From positions 114,677,573 to 114,741,572 of the forward strand of contig CM068367.1 of NCBI GenBank assembly GCA_034769895.1: DNA of 64,000 nt, in the 5' to 3' direction. Source of the DNA: Magicicada septendecula (taxonomy: Eukaryota > Arthropoda > Insecta > Hemiptera > Cicadidae). The position numbers were made by a program, and so were the translations under genes. Within the stretch, counting starts at the first letter, position 1, and each line of letters opens with the position of its first letter. Of the stretch, positions 50,015 to 60,624 are shown one piece after another. A model generated the notes under the pieces. That model worked only from the letters and a program-made list of their open reading frames with translations. It was not told the DNA's origin and ran no database searches.

Positions 50015-50750
50015 TATATGACGTGTATAAGAAGAAAATTAAGAATTATTATATCAGAGACACTACATCAGAGTTACTATATACTTGGATTCCAATAATA
50101 TATTATTAATTTTAATCACTGTAATATAGTAGTATCAGGCATAAAAAATAAATAACTAAAGCTAGAAGGAAACAATTAAAGGAACTCAAGGAAACAGATT
50201 GTTTGAGACAAATCACCTAGACAACTAACAGCTGTCAGAATTCCCACAACGTAAAAGTGTTTCCCTCTGTAGTTTATGCCCGCACATTACACAATAACGT
50301 TGGCGTTATTGACACACGATTGAATCCGCGCAGGAGTATGTTTTTCTTCTACCTCCGGCTTTTGCGCCCACAATCCTGTCGACATGTGGGTTGTAAGTTT
50401 AGTGTTGTACCCCATCATCCGTCATCATAAGGCCGAGTCGACAGCCGATTTTTCCAACTCATGTTTAGTTGAATATCAGCCATATGATTACGCTGACCTT
50501 ATGCTCCTCGAATAAAGTAATAAAAAGCTTGCTTAAACTTCCAACTTTCTTTAAGTTACGAAATCTTGAAGACATTGCGTTGAATTAAAAATACTTTTAG
50601 GTTATACTACAAGTACTTATTATTTCCCTAAAGACCATTCATGAACTCCTTTAAATTAGATATTAATTACTATTTATATGTTTCCTTTGAAACATATTTA
50701 CTACATTATAAATCGTAGCTTTAACTACACTATCTAGCACTTCTGTATGA
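50015..50750. other. unannotated AT-rich DNA
   Basis: No supported feature. Confidence 0.35.
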
Positions 50751-50754
50751 GGAA

Positions 50755-50878
50755 ATAATCACAATCATCATTTTCAATAGTTTGTTCCGGTCCCAAGCAG
50801 TAAACTCAGATAAACTAGAGCTGAAGACTCTAAGGCTTCTTCGGACGTCCCATACCACTCCGTCCCCTTGGCTTACAA
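50755..50878 (-). pseudogene. LINE 3'-end fragment
   Basis: Inverted counterpart of 18940-19065. Its minus-strand reading includes GTATGGGACGTCCGAA, AGCTCTAGTTTA and CTGCTTGGGACCGGAAC, followed by a GATGAT tail at its 3' end (about 50760). Its inner edge abuts the MITE at 50889. Confidence 0.65.
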
Positions 50879-50888
50879 TTCAATAGTT

Positions 50889-51005
50889 TAATTAAGAAAG
50901 TTGTGTTAGTGGTTATAATCTCAAACAGAATTATCACTGTTGCACACCATTATAGAAAAATTATTATACATCACTAATTTTTTTATAGTGGTGTGCGACA
51001 GTGGT
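50889..51005. mobile_element. foldback MITE, copy 2
   Basis: Short member of the family at 43012-43210. The left arm contains ATCACTGTTGCACACCATTA with AGAAAAATTA following; the right arm is its inverted match, with TATAGTGGTGTGCGACAGTG. It is bounded by a 12-bp direct repeat AATTCAATAGTT at 50877-50888 and 51006-51017, which may be a target-site duplication. The inner arm and loop of copy 1 (the TTCAAGCTTCACAGCTC part) are absent. Confidence 0.78.
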
Positions 51006-51019
51006 AATTCAATAGTTGT

Positions 51020-52875
51020 TTGGAGATGCGGCATTTGTTCATTCGGTTAAGATGTTCCGATTTTAACCAATATTAGGCAATCTTACTGAGTATACTCGTA
51101 ATATTAAATTTTTTTTGCATTTCTTCTATGATCGTGGAGCGTGTACCCTGCCACGTGGTTGTAAAATCTCATTTACGACTGGCTTGGGATTTTGCTGAAG
51201 CTCAGTTATCAGACCCATAGTAAAGTGTGGGAAGTGCCATCGCTATTTATATTTCTCTTGATGGTCCAGCACATATGGTTGAACTTACGCAGCCCATCCA
51301 GCACGCCGTTGTCTGTAGTATAAGATATTATAGCTCACAACGCAAAACTCCTGACCTGCTACAGAACAGTAGGCCTACTATGTACTCTACAAGGAAATGT
51401 TTAAAATTGAATTAAAGTACGTAAATTCTAATTAAATTTTGGTAAGCTCATGGAGTCATGAAACGTTCTGTCAGGTAACTAAAAAATTAAAGCAAAACAT
51501 GAAGTAGAAAACTAAACTACATATTCAGCAGCACACGCCATAAATATTGGTTATGAATTCCCGGACACTAATGCCACGACAATACGAAACCTATAATTTT
51601 CTACTTCACCTTCTATTACAACTGAGTTTACATTTCAACTGTGCCTGTCGATATACATATAGCCACAAAATACTTAACAGTGTATTGACTTTTATATGTA
51701 TAAGAATATTTTATTATTACTGTCTAGTAATCTGTTTCATACCTACAGTTCTTGTAAAGTGGAAGCATTCGTTTTGAGCTCTATCGATGACTGTATCTGC
51801 AAGTCCATAATTCGAATGCTATGATTCCTCTACGATGAGTCTGTTTCAACTTCCAGCTTTCAAGACAGGTAACAGTTGGAGGCAGGACGATGTAAATTGA
51901 ACACTAGGGTCTCGATGAGCAGTAGACTAACACCTCGTTGCGAGGCTAAGAAATTTTTTATTCACTTCGCACATGAGCAGAACAGTTTTGTGCAGTGTTT
52001 CATAGCGTGAACATCGGCTGCAACAAGACTGCCGAGAACAACGGAAGCATGTGTGTGACAGAGAGGGAAATAATATGGAAGTGAGACAGTGTATGTTATA
52101 GCGTTGTCTCCCCTCTCTTCTCTCTAGATAACTTAGCTATACTTGAAAGTAGGGGTAATTCATGCATTGGGTCGGCGCAGATGACTGTTCAGGAAAGGCT
52201 GGCGGACCTATAGCTATTGGAAATATCAAACCTATTATCCACCATTACCTTGACTGTGCTCTACCTACATTGTTGACCTACTTAATTTCCGTGTATCTTC
52301 GTACAGAACACAAGGAAGGAGTCAAAACATTTCTTTTACGTCTTTCTCAAAAGTCATATTTTTGTAAAATTTATGTGTTTTGACATCTTTAGCTACTAAA
52401 GTGGGTACCAAATAAAATACACAACACATTATTTTAAAACACTTTACTCAGTTATTCGAATTCTTTATGTTCTTCATCACGAGAAAGTGTCGTCTATTCT
52501 AGCTCACATTTTACAGCTCTCAAAAAATTACATATTTCTATCATCCATTGTAACAATTACCCAGTCTTTGCCTATACGTCTAACTATAGTCTAAAAAGGC
52601 TATGGAATTTTTATAATTAATTCTCTTGCACTCATATAAATCCAACCAACAATAACGCACTGTCACATTTTAACATTCACATTAAATCTACAAAATCAAT
52701 TCTTTGCCCATGGGTTGGTTTAGAAATACTGAACAGCCACATTTCAACTCTGTTTTCAAATATTATAATGACATATACCGTCCGCTTGTCACAGTTTCAA
52801 TTTTGTGGTTTTAAACCGTTGTGTGGCTTTAGTTCTGCACGAAAACATAAACGAATAATACATTAAAAATACATG
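51020..52875. other. unannotated DNA
   Basis: No gene or repeat boundary is supported. Short frames at 51227-51415 and 52162-52383 lack recognisable motifs. Confidence 0.35.
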
Positions 52876-52882
52876 TCTGTGT

Positions 52883-53065
<183 letters not shown>

Positions 53066-53069
53066 CTTT

Positions 53070-53545
53070 ATTTAAAATTTACTGTCTGTTGAAATTGTGT
53101 TCAAATCAGACTGCTTTTAAAAACCGTCATCACTAATGATAGGATGTAAACGAATCATAGGCATTCTCTCAGTATTATCTAACACAAGTGCCATTGGAAA
53201 TAATGTGTTGATATTATATTGACTCATTTAGTTAAAGCATATAGCTCAGTAAAGATACGCTAGGAAGAAAATTTCACACGAAAAGAGTGTAAAATACAAC
53301 ACATAACTAAGCCACTGATGTTTAAAAATTTACACAAAGAATAATTTTCACTGCTAGTCTCTTAAATACACGTGATAACAATGATGTCTATGCGCGTGTG
53401 TATGTCTGTGCTACACAGAAAAAAATGTATTTCCTCTTGAAAGATATATTTTTGTAAATATATTTTATTCATGTTTTTTAATTTTTGCTAACACATTCAA
53501 ATGTTATAAATTTGCTACGGTATTTTTTATTTAATTCACTTATAG
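53070..53545. other. unannotated AT-rich DNA
   Basis: No supported feature. Confidence 0.35.
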
Positions 53546-53549
53546 CATG

Positions 53550-53849
53550 TAACATAATCCGGAAGATGAGCTATTGAATCACGAAGACATTGTAAGATTC
53601 ATAGAGGCTCAACGAATACAATGACTAGGTAGTCTAGAGCGGATGAATGATCACCGTATGGCAAAGAAAATTCTGAGGGCGCAGGTCTATAAAAGCAGAA
53701 AGAGGGGCCGACTTAGGATAAGATGGTTGGATGATGTGCTAGAAGATTCATAAGAATGGATGCGAGGGTTACACTGAGATGGCAATGGACAGGAAACTTA
53801 GGAGAAGGTTGGTGTTGGAAGCCATGGCTCACGTTGGGCTGTAGTGCTG
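53550..53849 (+). pseudogene. LINE ORF2 C-terminal region with 3' end
   Basis: Translation gives, in order, [49 protein letters not shown], a DGNGQET-like block, RRRLVLEAMAHVGL and a stop. This matches the LINE ORF2 ending RL.WLGH.ERM...R..KK.L, GRPR.RWLDDV..DL, R..W...V.EAKAH.GL. Several internal stops show it is dead. It is followed directly by the GAA/CAA array, as expected of a LINE 3' tail. Differences from the 27880/32790 copies indicate a separate LINE subfamily. Confidence 0.85.
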
Positions 53850-53933
53850 AAGAAGAAGAAGAAGAAGAAGAAGAAGAAGAAGAAGAAGAAGAAGAAGAAG
53901 AAGAAGAAGAAGAAGAAGAAGAAGAAGAAGAAG

Positions 53934-53934
<1 letters not shown>
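53850..53934. repeat. (GAA)n array attached to LINE 3' end
   Basis: About 28 perfect GAA units starting right after the LINE stop region. Confidence 0.97.
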
Positions 53935-54016
<82 letters not shown>

Positions 54017-54020
54017 GAAC
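53935..54020. repeat. (CAA)n array continuing the GAA array
   Basis: About 27 CAA units in phase with the preceding GAA units, ending in two GAA-type units. The switch point is abrupt. Confidence 0.97.
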
Positions 54021-54059
54021 AAGAAGAAGATAATTCGGGAAATATAATTTTACATTTCT

Positions 54060-55140
54060 TTAATTTTTAATAAATAATGTTAAAGTAATTGTTTTATTTT
54101 CTACGAACTTAAATATTTTGTTTGGAAAATTGTTATTTACAAAAGTATTTTTAAGTCATGTAAGTGTTTCATCACGAATTCATCAAATAAACTTCAGAAA
54201 CGTACTTAACCAATATTATATTTACAGTTTAATGAAATTTACGCTAATGTAAACGATTCACAACCGAATTGTCATATTTATCATGGACAGCGTTGTCACA
54301 GTTTCTACACGATATCTCACTACAGAATGAACGCTTTACAAACGTTCTGCAGCGATATCTCGCTTGAACATTCAAATTTTCAAATTCAGTGTACAACGTT
54401 ATTGAACCAGGCAATATTTTCTTCTTCTTAAAGATCGTCATCGCGGTGTTTTTTCTTGCCTCTATTCTAATAATTTTGTAATTTGGAATTATCCTCTTAA
54501 GCAATTATTTTCCATTTTACTTTAGCATTGACTCAACGACATCAACCCTCCAATTTTGAAGGTAATGTAGTCATGGCCAGTTACACTTCTTGTCTTGAAT
54601 CTAGCAATGTTTCTGTCATCTGTCGCCTTGCAAAATGATCCACCCGTTTCTTTATTACTTTTCTCATTTTGTACACGATATATTCCATATAATTTTATGT
54701 TTGTTTTTCCTAGATTATGTCATTCTATGCTCGTGTTACCAGAATATCATCGCGGGAACCACTAATTTTACTCATTTTTAATCAACTGGAAGACCAGTTT
54801 CTATTCCTCTCAGTCTAAGGCTTTATATATGTTAAAGTTACACCACTCTCATAAATTCTGGAGTTTTTTTGCATTACTTGTATTTTATTATACTTTGCTT
54901 GCAAATATGTACACATTCTTTATGTTTTATCTAAATATTTATACTTCATTCACTGGGATTAGACCACATTAGACTCGCGTTTTCTCTCCTCACTATAGCC
55001 TATACTAAAAGTACGTTTCCTTAACCATAGTTAAACTTATTCTTAGACGAAACGTTACACTCTCCTGTTTGAGCTCATAAACTGTCTTTTACGATCATCA
55101 CAAAAATCATCATATTCACATCTCAAATTTCAAAGACATG
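54060..55140. other. unannotated AT-rich DNA
   Basis: No supported feature between the trinucleotide array and the reverse transcriptase relic. Confidence 0.35.
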
Positions 55141-55149
55141 CGTTCTATC

Positions 55150-55640
55150 TGGTAGTAAGAGTAAGATGACGACGGAACGGATGACGATGGTAAAATGAGC
55201 ATTGAAAGCGACGTTAGACGAGGATGCTGGTTGTCACCAACACTATTCAACACGTAGGATCAAAAATTGACAGACAAAGCCTTACAAAAAGCAAGAGGAA
55301 TTGTATGAAAGAAGAAAGAATAAAAACCATAAAATTCGTAGAGATCAAGCAATGTTGGCGGAGTCACGAAAATACCTACAATTTATGATGGAAAGTATTG
55401 TAAGAGTGAGGAAATATTTCGTAATAAAGGTAAATGTCGGAAAAATGAAGTGATGAGAATTAGCAATGAAGGTTTTTCGTAAACATGTCCTTGGAAGAAA
55501 AAACTGTAGAGCAAGTAAACTCATTTAAGTATTTGGCGAGTAAGGGGTGACATGGAATCGAAGCTGTACGAAGGAAATCCGTAGTAGCATATCTATGAGT
55601 GGGAGAGTTTTACTTCCATGTTCCATAAGGAAATGGTATG
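55150..55640 (+). pseudogene. LINE reverse transcriptase relic
   Basis: Plus-strand translation gives SIESDVRRGCWLSPTLFNT, the R-QGC-LSP-LFN motif of LINE reverse transcriptases, then KALQKARGIV. The catalytic box region is broken: IKTIKFVE is read in one frame and DQAMLAES in another, so the Asp pair of FADD is split by an indel and one Asp is lost. A VNVGKMK block (IN..KTK motif) and the VMRIS block follow, then pieces equivalent to FKYLG near 55530. Multiple frame changes show it is long dead. The C-terminus may be the plus-strand piece at 56490-56790, separated by unrelated DNA. Confidence 0.8.
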
Positions 55641-55874
55641 GTGTTGGCGAAAAAAATCGTGTTCGATATAAGGGTTGATTCTGATTGTACTACCCTCAAA
55701 ACATTAAGGAAAGTCATTTCCCAAAACGTATCTGTGTGTCCGTGTAGAATTTTTTGTATAGCGAACGATAACTGCCGCAATTTCAAATAGAATCAAATAA
55801 TTTTTTGCAAATATGCGTGAGTTATAGATTACTCAAGGTCTATTGATTTTGGTGAAGATTGGTTAAGGGCAAGG

Positions 55875-55920
55875 AGTAGTTTACCTGCAACATTTTATGT
55901 TGTAACAAGAGTAAACTACT
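55875..55920. repeat. nested palindrome
   Basis: Outer arms AGTAGTTTAC (55875-55884) and GTAAACTACT (55911-55920) are a perfect 10-bp inverted repeat. Inside them CAACAT (55888-55893) and ATGTTG (55897-55902) form a second perfect hairpin with loop TTT. Confidence 0.8.
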
Positions 55921-56133
55921 TAATTTTGATAAATAAAGTATCCTGAAAAGAAGATCATAATAATCCACTGTAGAAAGGTAGATGAAATATCTATAAATGA
56001 AAATGATTGTTGAAAGGGGAGGGGATAATTTTTTATATGTGTACTACGTTATCGGTAACAAAGAAGAATTTTGTTGTAAAATTCCTTCCCAGGCTATTTG
56101 GAAGTGGTCCAATGTTTTCTGTAAAACTAGATG

Positions 56134-56164
56134 TTTCGGCAGTGCCATCGAATGCCATCATCAG
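56134..56164 (-). ncRNA. hammerhead-ribozyme-like core
   Basis: On the minus strand: CTGATGA (56164-56158), a possible stem II with GGCA and TGCC arms, then GAAAC (GAAA at 56137-56134) and ATCTAG. CUGANGA and GAAA separated by a stem are the core of hammerhead ribozymes, which occur in Penelope-like elements. The third element (UH cleavage site with a closing stem) could not be placed, so catalytic activity is unproven. Confidence 0.28.
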
Positions 56165-56489
56165 TGAAAATCGAGTGCGCTAACGTGAGGTGGTATATGT
56201 TAGTGACCACACTACTGTGGTTAAGGCTGAAGAACGAAATAGTTTCTACGAAAATATTTCATTTAGAAAACGATTTTAAATATACATCTTAGAACACGAA
56301 ACTCATGTATGGTCCTCCGTACCGATATTTTGAAATAGTAAAAGCCTTGCTGACAGCAAGAATGATTCAGATTAGGACGAGATTTTCTAAATTTTTTATT
56401 TGGAATGTTATTTTGTACAGCTGGAAAGCAATGAGCCATCACAAAGAACAAATAAATTTACCTAGAGAGCCTCAAAATGTGGTTGTGGT

Positions 56490-56790
56490 GAAGAATTATT
56501 AAGATGAAATGGATTGATAGAAACCATGAACCACAGACGACTATATGAGAGGAAAAATAGCTGCTGAAAGTAGAAAAAAAGTTTTCTTTATAACCGAAAA
56601 CCGAGATCGGTTGGGTAGAAACTGTCTGCAGCTAAGGATCATAGAGAAAAAGGTTGAAAGAAAGAGAAAACAGAGAAGAAGAAAGTTTGGAATAATTGAC
56701 ACCATCTGGAACAGAAGGAGCTATATACAGTTCAAGACAGATGAACAGGACCGAGAAAAGTGGAGAGTACACGGTTGAAATCGGTTGTAA
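56490..56790 (+). pseudogene. LINE ORF2 C-terminal relic
   Basis: A 77-codon frame (56545-56778) contains RDRLGRNCLQLRIIEKKVER, KRKQRRRKFGIIDTI, RSYIQFKTDEQDREKWRVHG and a stop. This matches the W.GH..RHN.LL..IIEGK.EGKR, GR.R.....D and SY...K..A.DRE.WR landmarks of LINE ORF2 C-termini. It may be the end of the element whose reverse transcriptase relic lies at 55150-55640, split by about 850 bp of other sequence. Confidence 0.68.
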
Positions 56791-56799
56791 GATTTTCCG

Positions 56800-58830
56800 G
56801 TTGCTCTTAGCCGAAAAAAAGTTATCCGGTATCGTTCGGCTAAGATCTTCCGTGACCGATTCATAACACTCTGTCGCTTTTGCGGCCTTAAAGAAGGGGT
56901 GGGATACGAAACGCTGCCGACGATGTCGAGATTAAACAACAACCGACCACGCCCTAATAACTCGGTATTTTATAATTATGAGTATAGCCTACTGTCATAA
57001 GGTAATTTTAGTAAAGAACAACTTTAATTTGCTTCTTTTTCATTCTAATTCATTCTAGTTGTCCAAAAACACCATCACACAATACTGACAATGTCTCTCC
57101 CTTTTTAATTCGTATTTTATGTACTTCACCCTTTTTACTTCCTGCAGTTTGAACTAAACTGCCATATTTAAGTATATATAAATATTAACTTTTGTATGCT
57201 TACAACGTATGGATAGAGCTTTTTATTTTCTTAAAACATTACTTTTTTCCCACAAGCAAATGCCATCTCGATCTCTTGCTTGTAGCAAAACGGATAAAAC
57301 AACGTATACGCAGGGCCAACAAATTCAATTCCAAGTGTCGGAGCGGAGCTAGACGCTAGCCGCATTCAAAGAGCCAGTAAGTAGGACAATTGCGGGAAGC
57401 ATTTAGCACTGTCACTTGCAGAGACAACAAAAATGTAGTGAATTTTTAATCTCAGTGTTTTCTACGCTTACAGTGTTTCTACCGAGTTAAAAGAAAACAG
57501 CAAGCAGCTCCCACTCTTATACACTTACAGCGACAAACCTCTCGCCCCCTCCACACACACACATGCACACGCAAATAACGAGAATACGCTTGAGCAATGT
57601 AACAGTGTGAAAAACTGTTGGTAAATTGCGACTTGCAAAATGCTAAATGCATTTTATTCGCTGTGCGAAAACAATAGCTCCCAGACGCTTCTACGCCATC
57701 TTTATTAGAATCAGTTTGTTTATTTATTCTTTCCGTTGTTATTTTCATGGTAATGTTAACATAATACAGGTCATAGCAATTGCTTTTATACTTGCCTAAC
57801 TACAAACATTTCCCACTGCTTTTAAACTAAGGAAGTGTGGACTTTTGTCCAAAACTTTGAAGTCTGCGAATCAACGAATTAAAGTCACTAAGTTAGAGAA
57901 TGTATTCTTGTTTTCTGTCTCCTTATTACTAATTTTTTTTCTAGTCGTTCACAAATGTGTTGATACAAATTATAATAAAATGTAGACATATTTATCGTTC
58001 GCAACATATCGTTCTCTCAAGCCTGGAAGATTTATTCTCGTGGAAAAACACAATAGCAACACATCGGAGAAGAAATGAAAAGTAAAACTACAAAATAATA
58101 GAATAACTTGACATTTTTAAAGACCGTTAAGAAAATACACCGAAATGTAAAGGACTATCTAGAAGATATTAGAATGTAGGCTATATGGCAAACGAAATAA
58201 AGAGTACCTTGGCAGAAGTGGGAAGAAATAATAGATAAAACAGAAAGTAAAACGAGGCACGGTAAACAGAACTGAGGAGAAGTGTCTTAAACAATGATAC
58301 GTACAGTGTCTTACTATTAAATTAATACTTCGCGGTATAGTCAGTGAGACAAAAATCTCAAGAAATGTCTTATTTACAAAAGTTGAATAGACAGAAAACA
58401 GAACACCTACGTAGAGGAAACAATTAAACATACCATCTCTCGTTGAAACAATAAAAAAAAATAAGAGTACTGTCGCAGCAGCACCTTTGCTACCGAGCAA
58501 GGAGTGTGATGACGTATGCCATTCCACTGCACGCATCACTGTAATACTACACATTTAAGATACGTTTACCACAGTTTCGATTTGACTTGACTGTCTCTCA
58601 TACGATATTTCTTGTAGCGAATAAGAAAACACACTTAACAAAATATTCAATAAATTATACTGACATATAATGAACGAACGCTCAATCTAATACGCACACA
58701 AAATTACAACTAAATACGTCTTCTGAACGTCTGAACAAGTTTTCAGAACCAGTAATACCCCACAAACACAAGCACGCACTGTCATTTAGTAGACTCCTCA
58801 GGCGTCTCAACACAAAAACTGCGTACAGTA
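56800..58830. other. unannotated DNA
   Basis: No gene supported. The 131-codon minus-strand frame at 58159-58554 lies on a T-rich strand and has no recognisable motif. Confidence 0.35.
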
Positions 58831-58839
58831 GTTGTTGCG

Positions 58840-58852
58840 GTTGCCTAGCAAC
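58840..58852. promoter_or_regulatory. X-box (RFX-type) site
   Basis: GTTGCCTAGCAAC is a perfect palindromic match to the RFX consensus GTNRCC, 0-3 spacer bases, RGYAAC. RFX factors control ciliary genes in animals. No ciliary gene is visible next to it. Confidence 0.3.
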
Positions 58853-59007
58853 AATGTCTTAAGATAGGCTGTCTGTACCAGTAGTAGACTACTGGCCACC
58901 AGAAGGGAAGACAAGTATAGATTGGTGGAGAAATCGGTGGATACCGTAAAACCTTACTTAGCTCTAGTGCTTGTAAGTGGTCAAGAGAAAAAATAAGAAG
59001 AAAATAG

Positions 59008-59029
59008 GAAGAAGAAGAAGAAGAAGAAG
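59008..59029. repeat. short (GAA)n microsatellite
   Basis: About seven GAA units after an A/G-rich lead. Confidence 0.9.
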
Positions 59030-59495
59030 GCGATTGGGGAGAAGGAGAACCAAACTAGACTCTTCTTTCAATGTTACACAATGTTACAAAGAAGTTAAAC
59101 ACCACAATGCTCGTGGACTGCATTGTTAGTACGGAGGTTCAAGGGGTCGGGAACGGACTTTTAGATTTGTTTAACTTATGTAAAATAAGGACGGCATAAA
59201 TTTAAAAATCTTTCGTAAATAAAGTTACTCATAATGTTGTTGTATAACTGAAAATCACTGTTTGATAGTGTTTGCCATCACCTTCAGATTACATAAACGT
59301 CTCTACGTAACTAAGCTAAGGTTTAATCGCAATTATTAAATTTAAAAAAAAGAAATTGGAATTTTAATAAAATTGAATATAATTTTTACTTATAGTTGTT
59401 AAACATGGATTACAATTAATTACGAACATTATTCATCTCAGTTTTGAGAACTAACTTACGTTCTAGTTTTGTACCCATCAAACTTTACGCTCATA
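59030..59495. other. unannotated AT-rich DNA
   Basis: No supported feature. Confidence 0.35.
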
Positions 59496-59497
59496 TT

Positions 59498-59520
59498 CTA
59501 GTCTCATCATCGAGACTAGA
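59498..59520. repeat. perfect 9-bp hairpin
   Basis: TCTAGTCTC, loop ATCATC (with one boundary base either way), GAGACTAGA. Confidence 0.75.
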
Positions 59521-59754
59521 CTGAAAATGTCGAAAGGGGATGTGCAACAGAAGATACGTCATGGTAAAATAGATGGAACTTTTGCTGTTTACCAAAATTA
59601 ATAAATGTTTATTAACAAATGTAATTGTGTTGTTTTTCAATGTGATAAAATATGAAACTTTATGAACCAGCGTATAAAAACTATTAAGAGGATCGTTTCA
59701 AAATAGACGTGTGCACTCGGACGTGAGCATTGATAGGCATAACTGCACACTTGG

Positions 59755-59851
59755 AACGCGGTCAGTTGCGACCCAACAGTACAAAACGCGGCCAGTTACG
59801 ACCGAGATGAAAATTTGAACCCGGGCAACGGCGACCCGGTCAATTACGAGC
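59755..59851. repeat. GC-rich imperfect tandem repeat, three units
   Basis: AACGCGGTCAGTTGCGACC at 59755, AACGCGGCCAGTTACGACC at 59785 (30-bp spacing) and a weaker GACCCGGTCAATTACGAGC at 59833. These are CpG-rich in an AT-rich setting. Confidence 0.75.
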
Positions 59852-60561
59852 GAAAACATCGTCCTGTCAGCTACAGACACAGACCGCTGCGTCTATCAAA
59901 GGCGTGTGAAGAGATGAAGTGCTCGAACCTGAAGTGGTAAATGTTTACATACTGTTGCGGCCAATCAACTTTCTATGTGCATACTTTTGCTTATTTACAC
60001 TCTACGTACTGAACATATATGAGACGGACCTTTGCGCTCGTTTCGCTCGCCCTGCATAGGCAATAAACGGTGTCTTCGGCAAGCCGAATCAGTCTATCAA
60101 TTTGGTCTAAATACATCACTCATGTGTAACAGAACCCGTAGCCTTAGATCGCAACGCTTCTCTCTTTAACTAGCCGATTCTGCGTACATATGGGGCCACC
60201 GCATAACAAAATTTATAATTACCTATACTACAATTAACACATTTCGTTATATCATTACGAGCTACATAACTAAATAATTGCTAGGATATCTCATTCACAA
60301 CATCTCTTCCGCTCGTTCTAATATGTATATTACAACTACTTTCCTATTGTACACTGTCTTCTCTGTAGACGAAGCGACAAAACTAAAAGGACACCAACCT
60401 AAACTAGGAGGAACCAACATAATAGGTTAAGGAACTAACAAAATATGTGAAGAACGATGTTACTCGTGCAAATGTAAAACCTACAGAACCGACACCACAT
60501 CGAAGTTGGGAACAGTAACGTTTCTACTAGTTGCCGTGGATTAGGTCAGATGTGATCAAGC

Positions 60562-60623
60562 GAATGTGCGGGGCACAGTTGGTCGGTTAAGTGAATGTGC
60601 GGGGCACAGTTGGTCGGTTAAGA
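60562..60623. repeat. 31-bp tandem duplication
   Basis: GAATGTGCGGGGCACAGTTG followed by GTCGGTTAAG occurs at 60562 and again, identical, at 60593. Confidence 0.95.
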
Positions 60624-60624
60624 A

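Noticed and set aside
53756..54070. Glu/Gln-rich 104-codon frame
   Set aside because: It combines the dead LINE tail with the GAA/CAA array. The upstream LINE frame has stops and no gene context supports it.
58159..58554. 131-codon minus-strand frame
   Set aside because: T-rich sense strand, no motif and no splice or start context.
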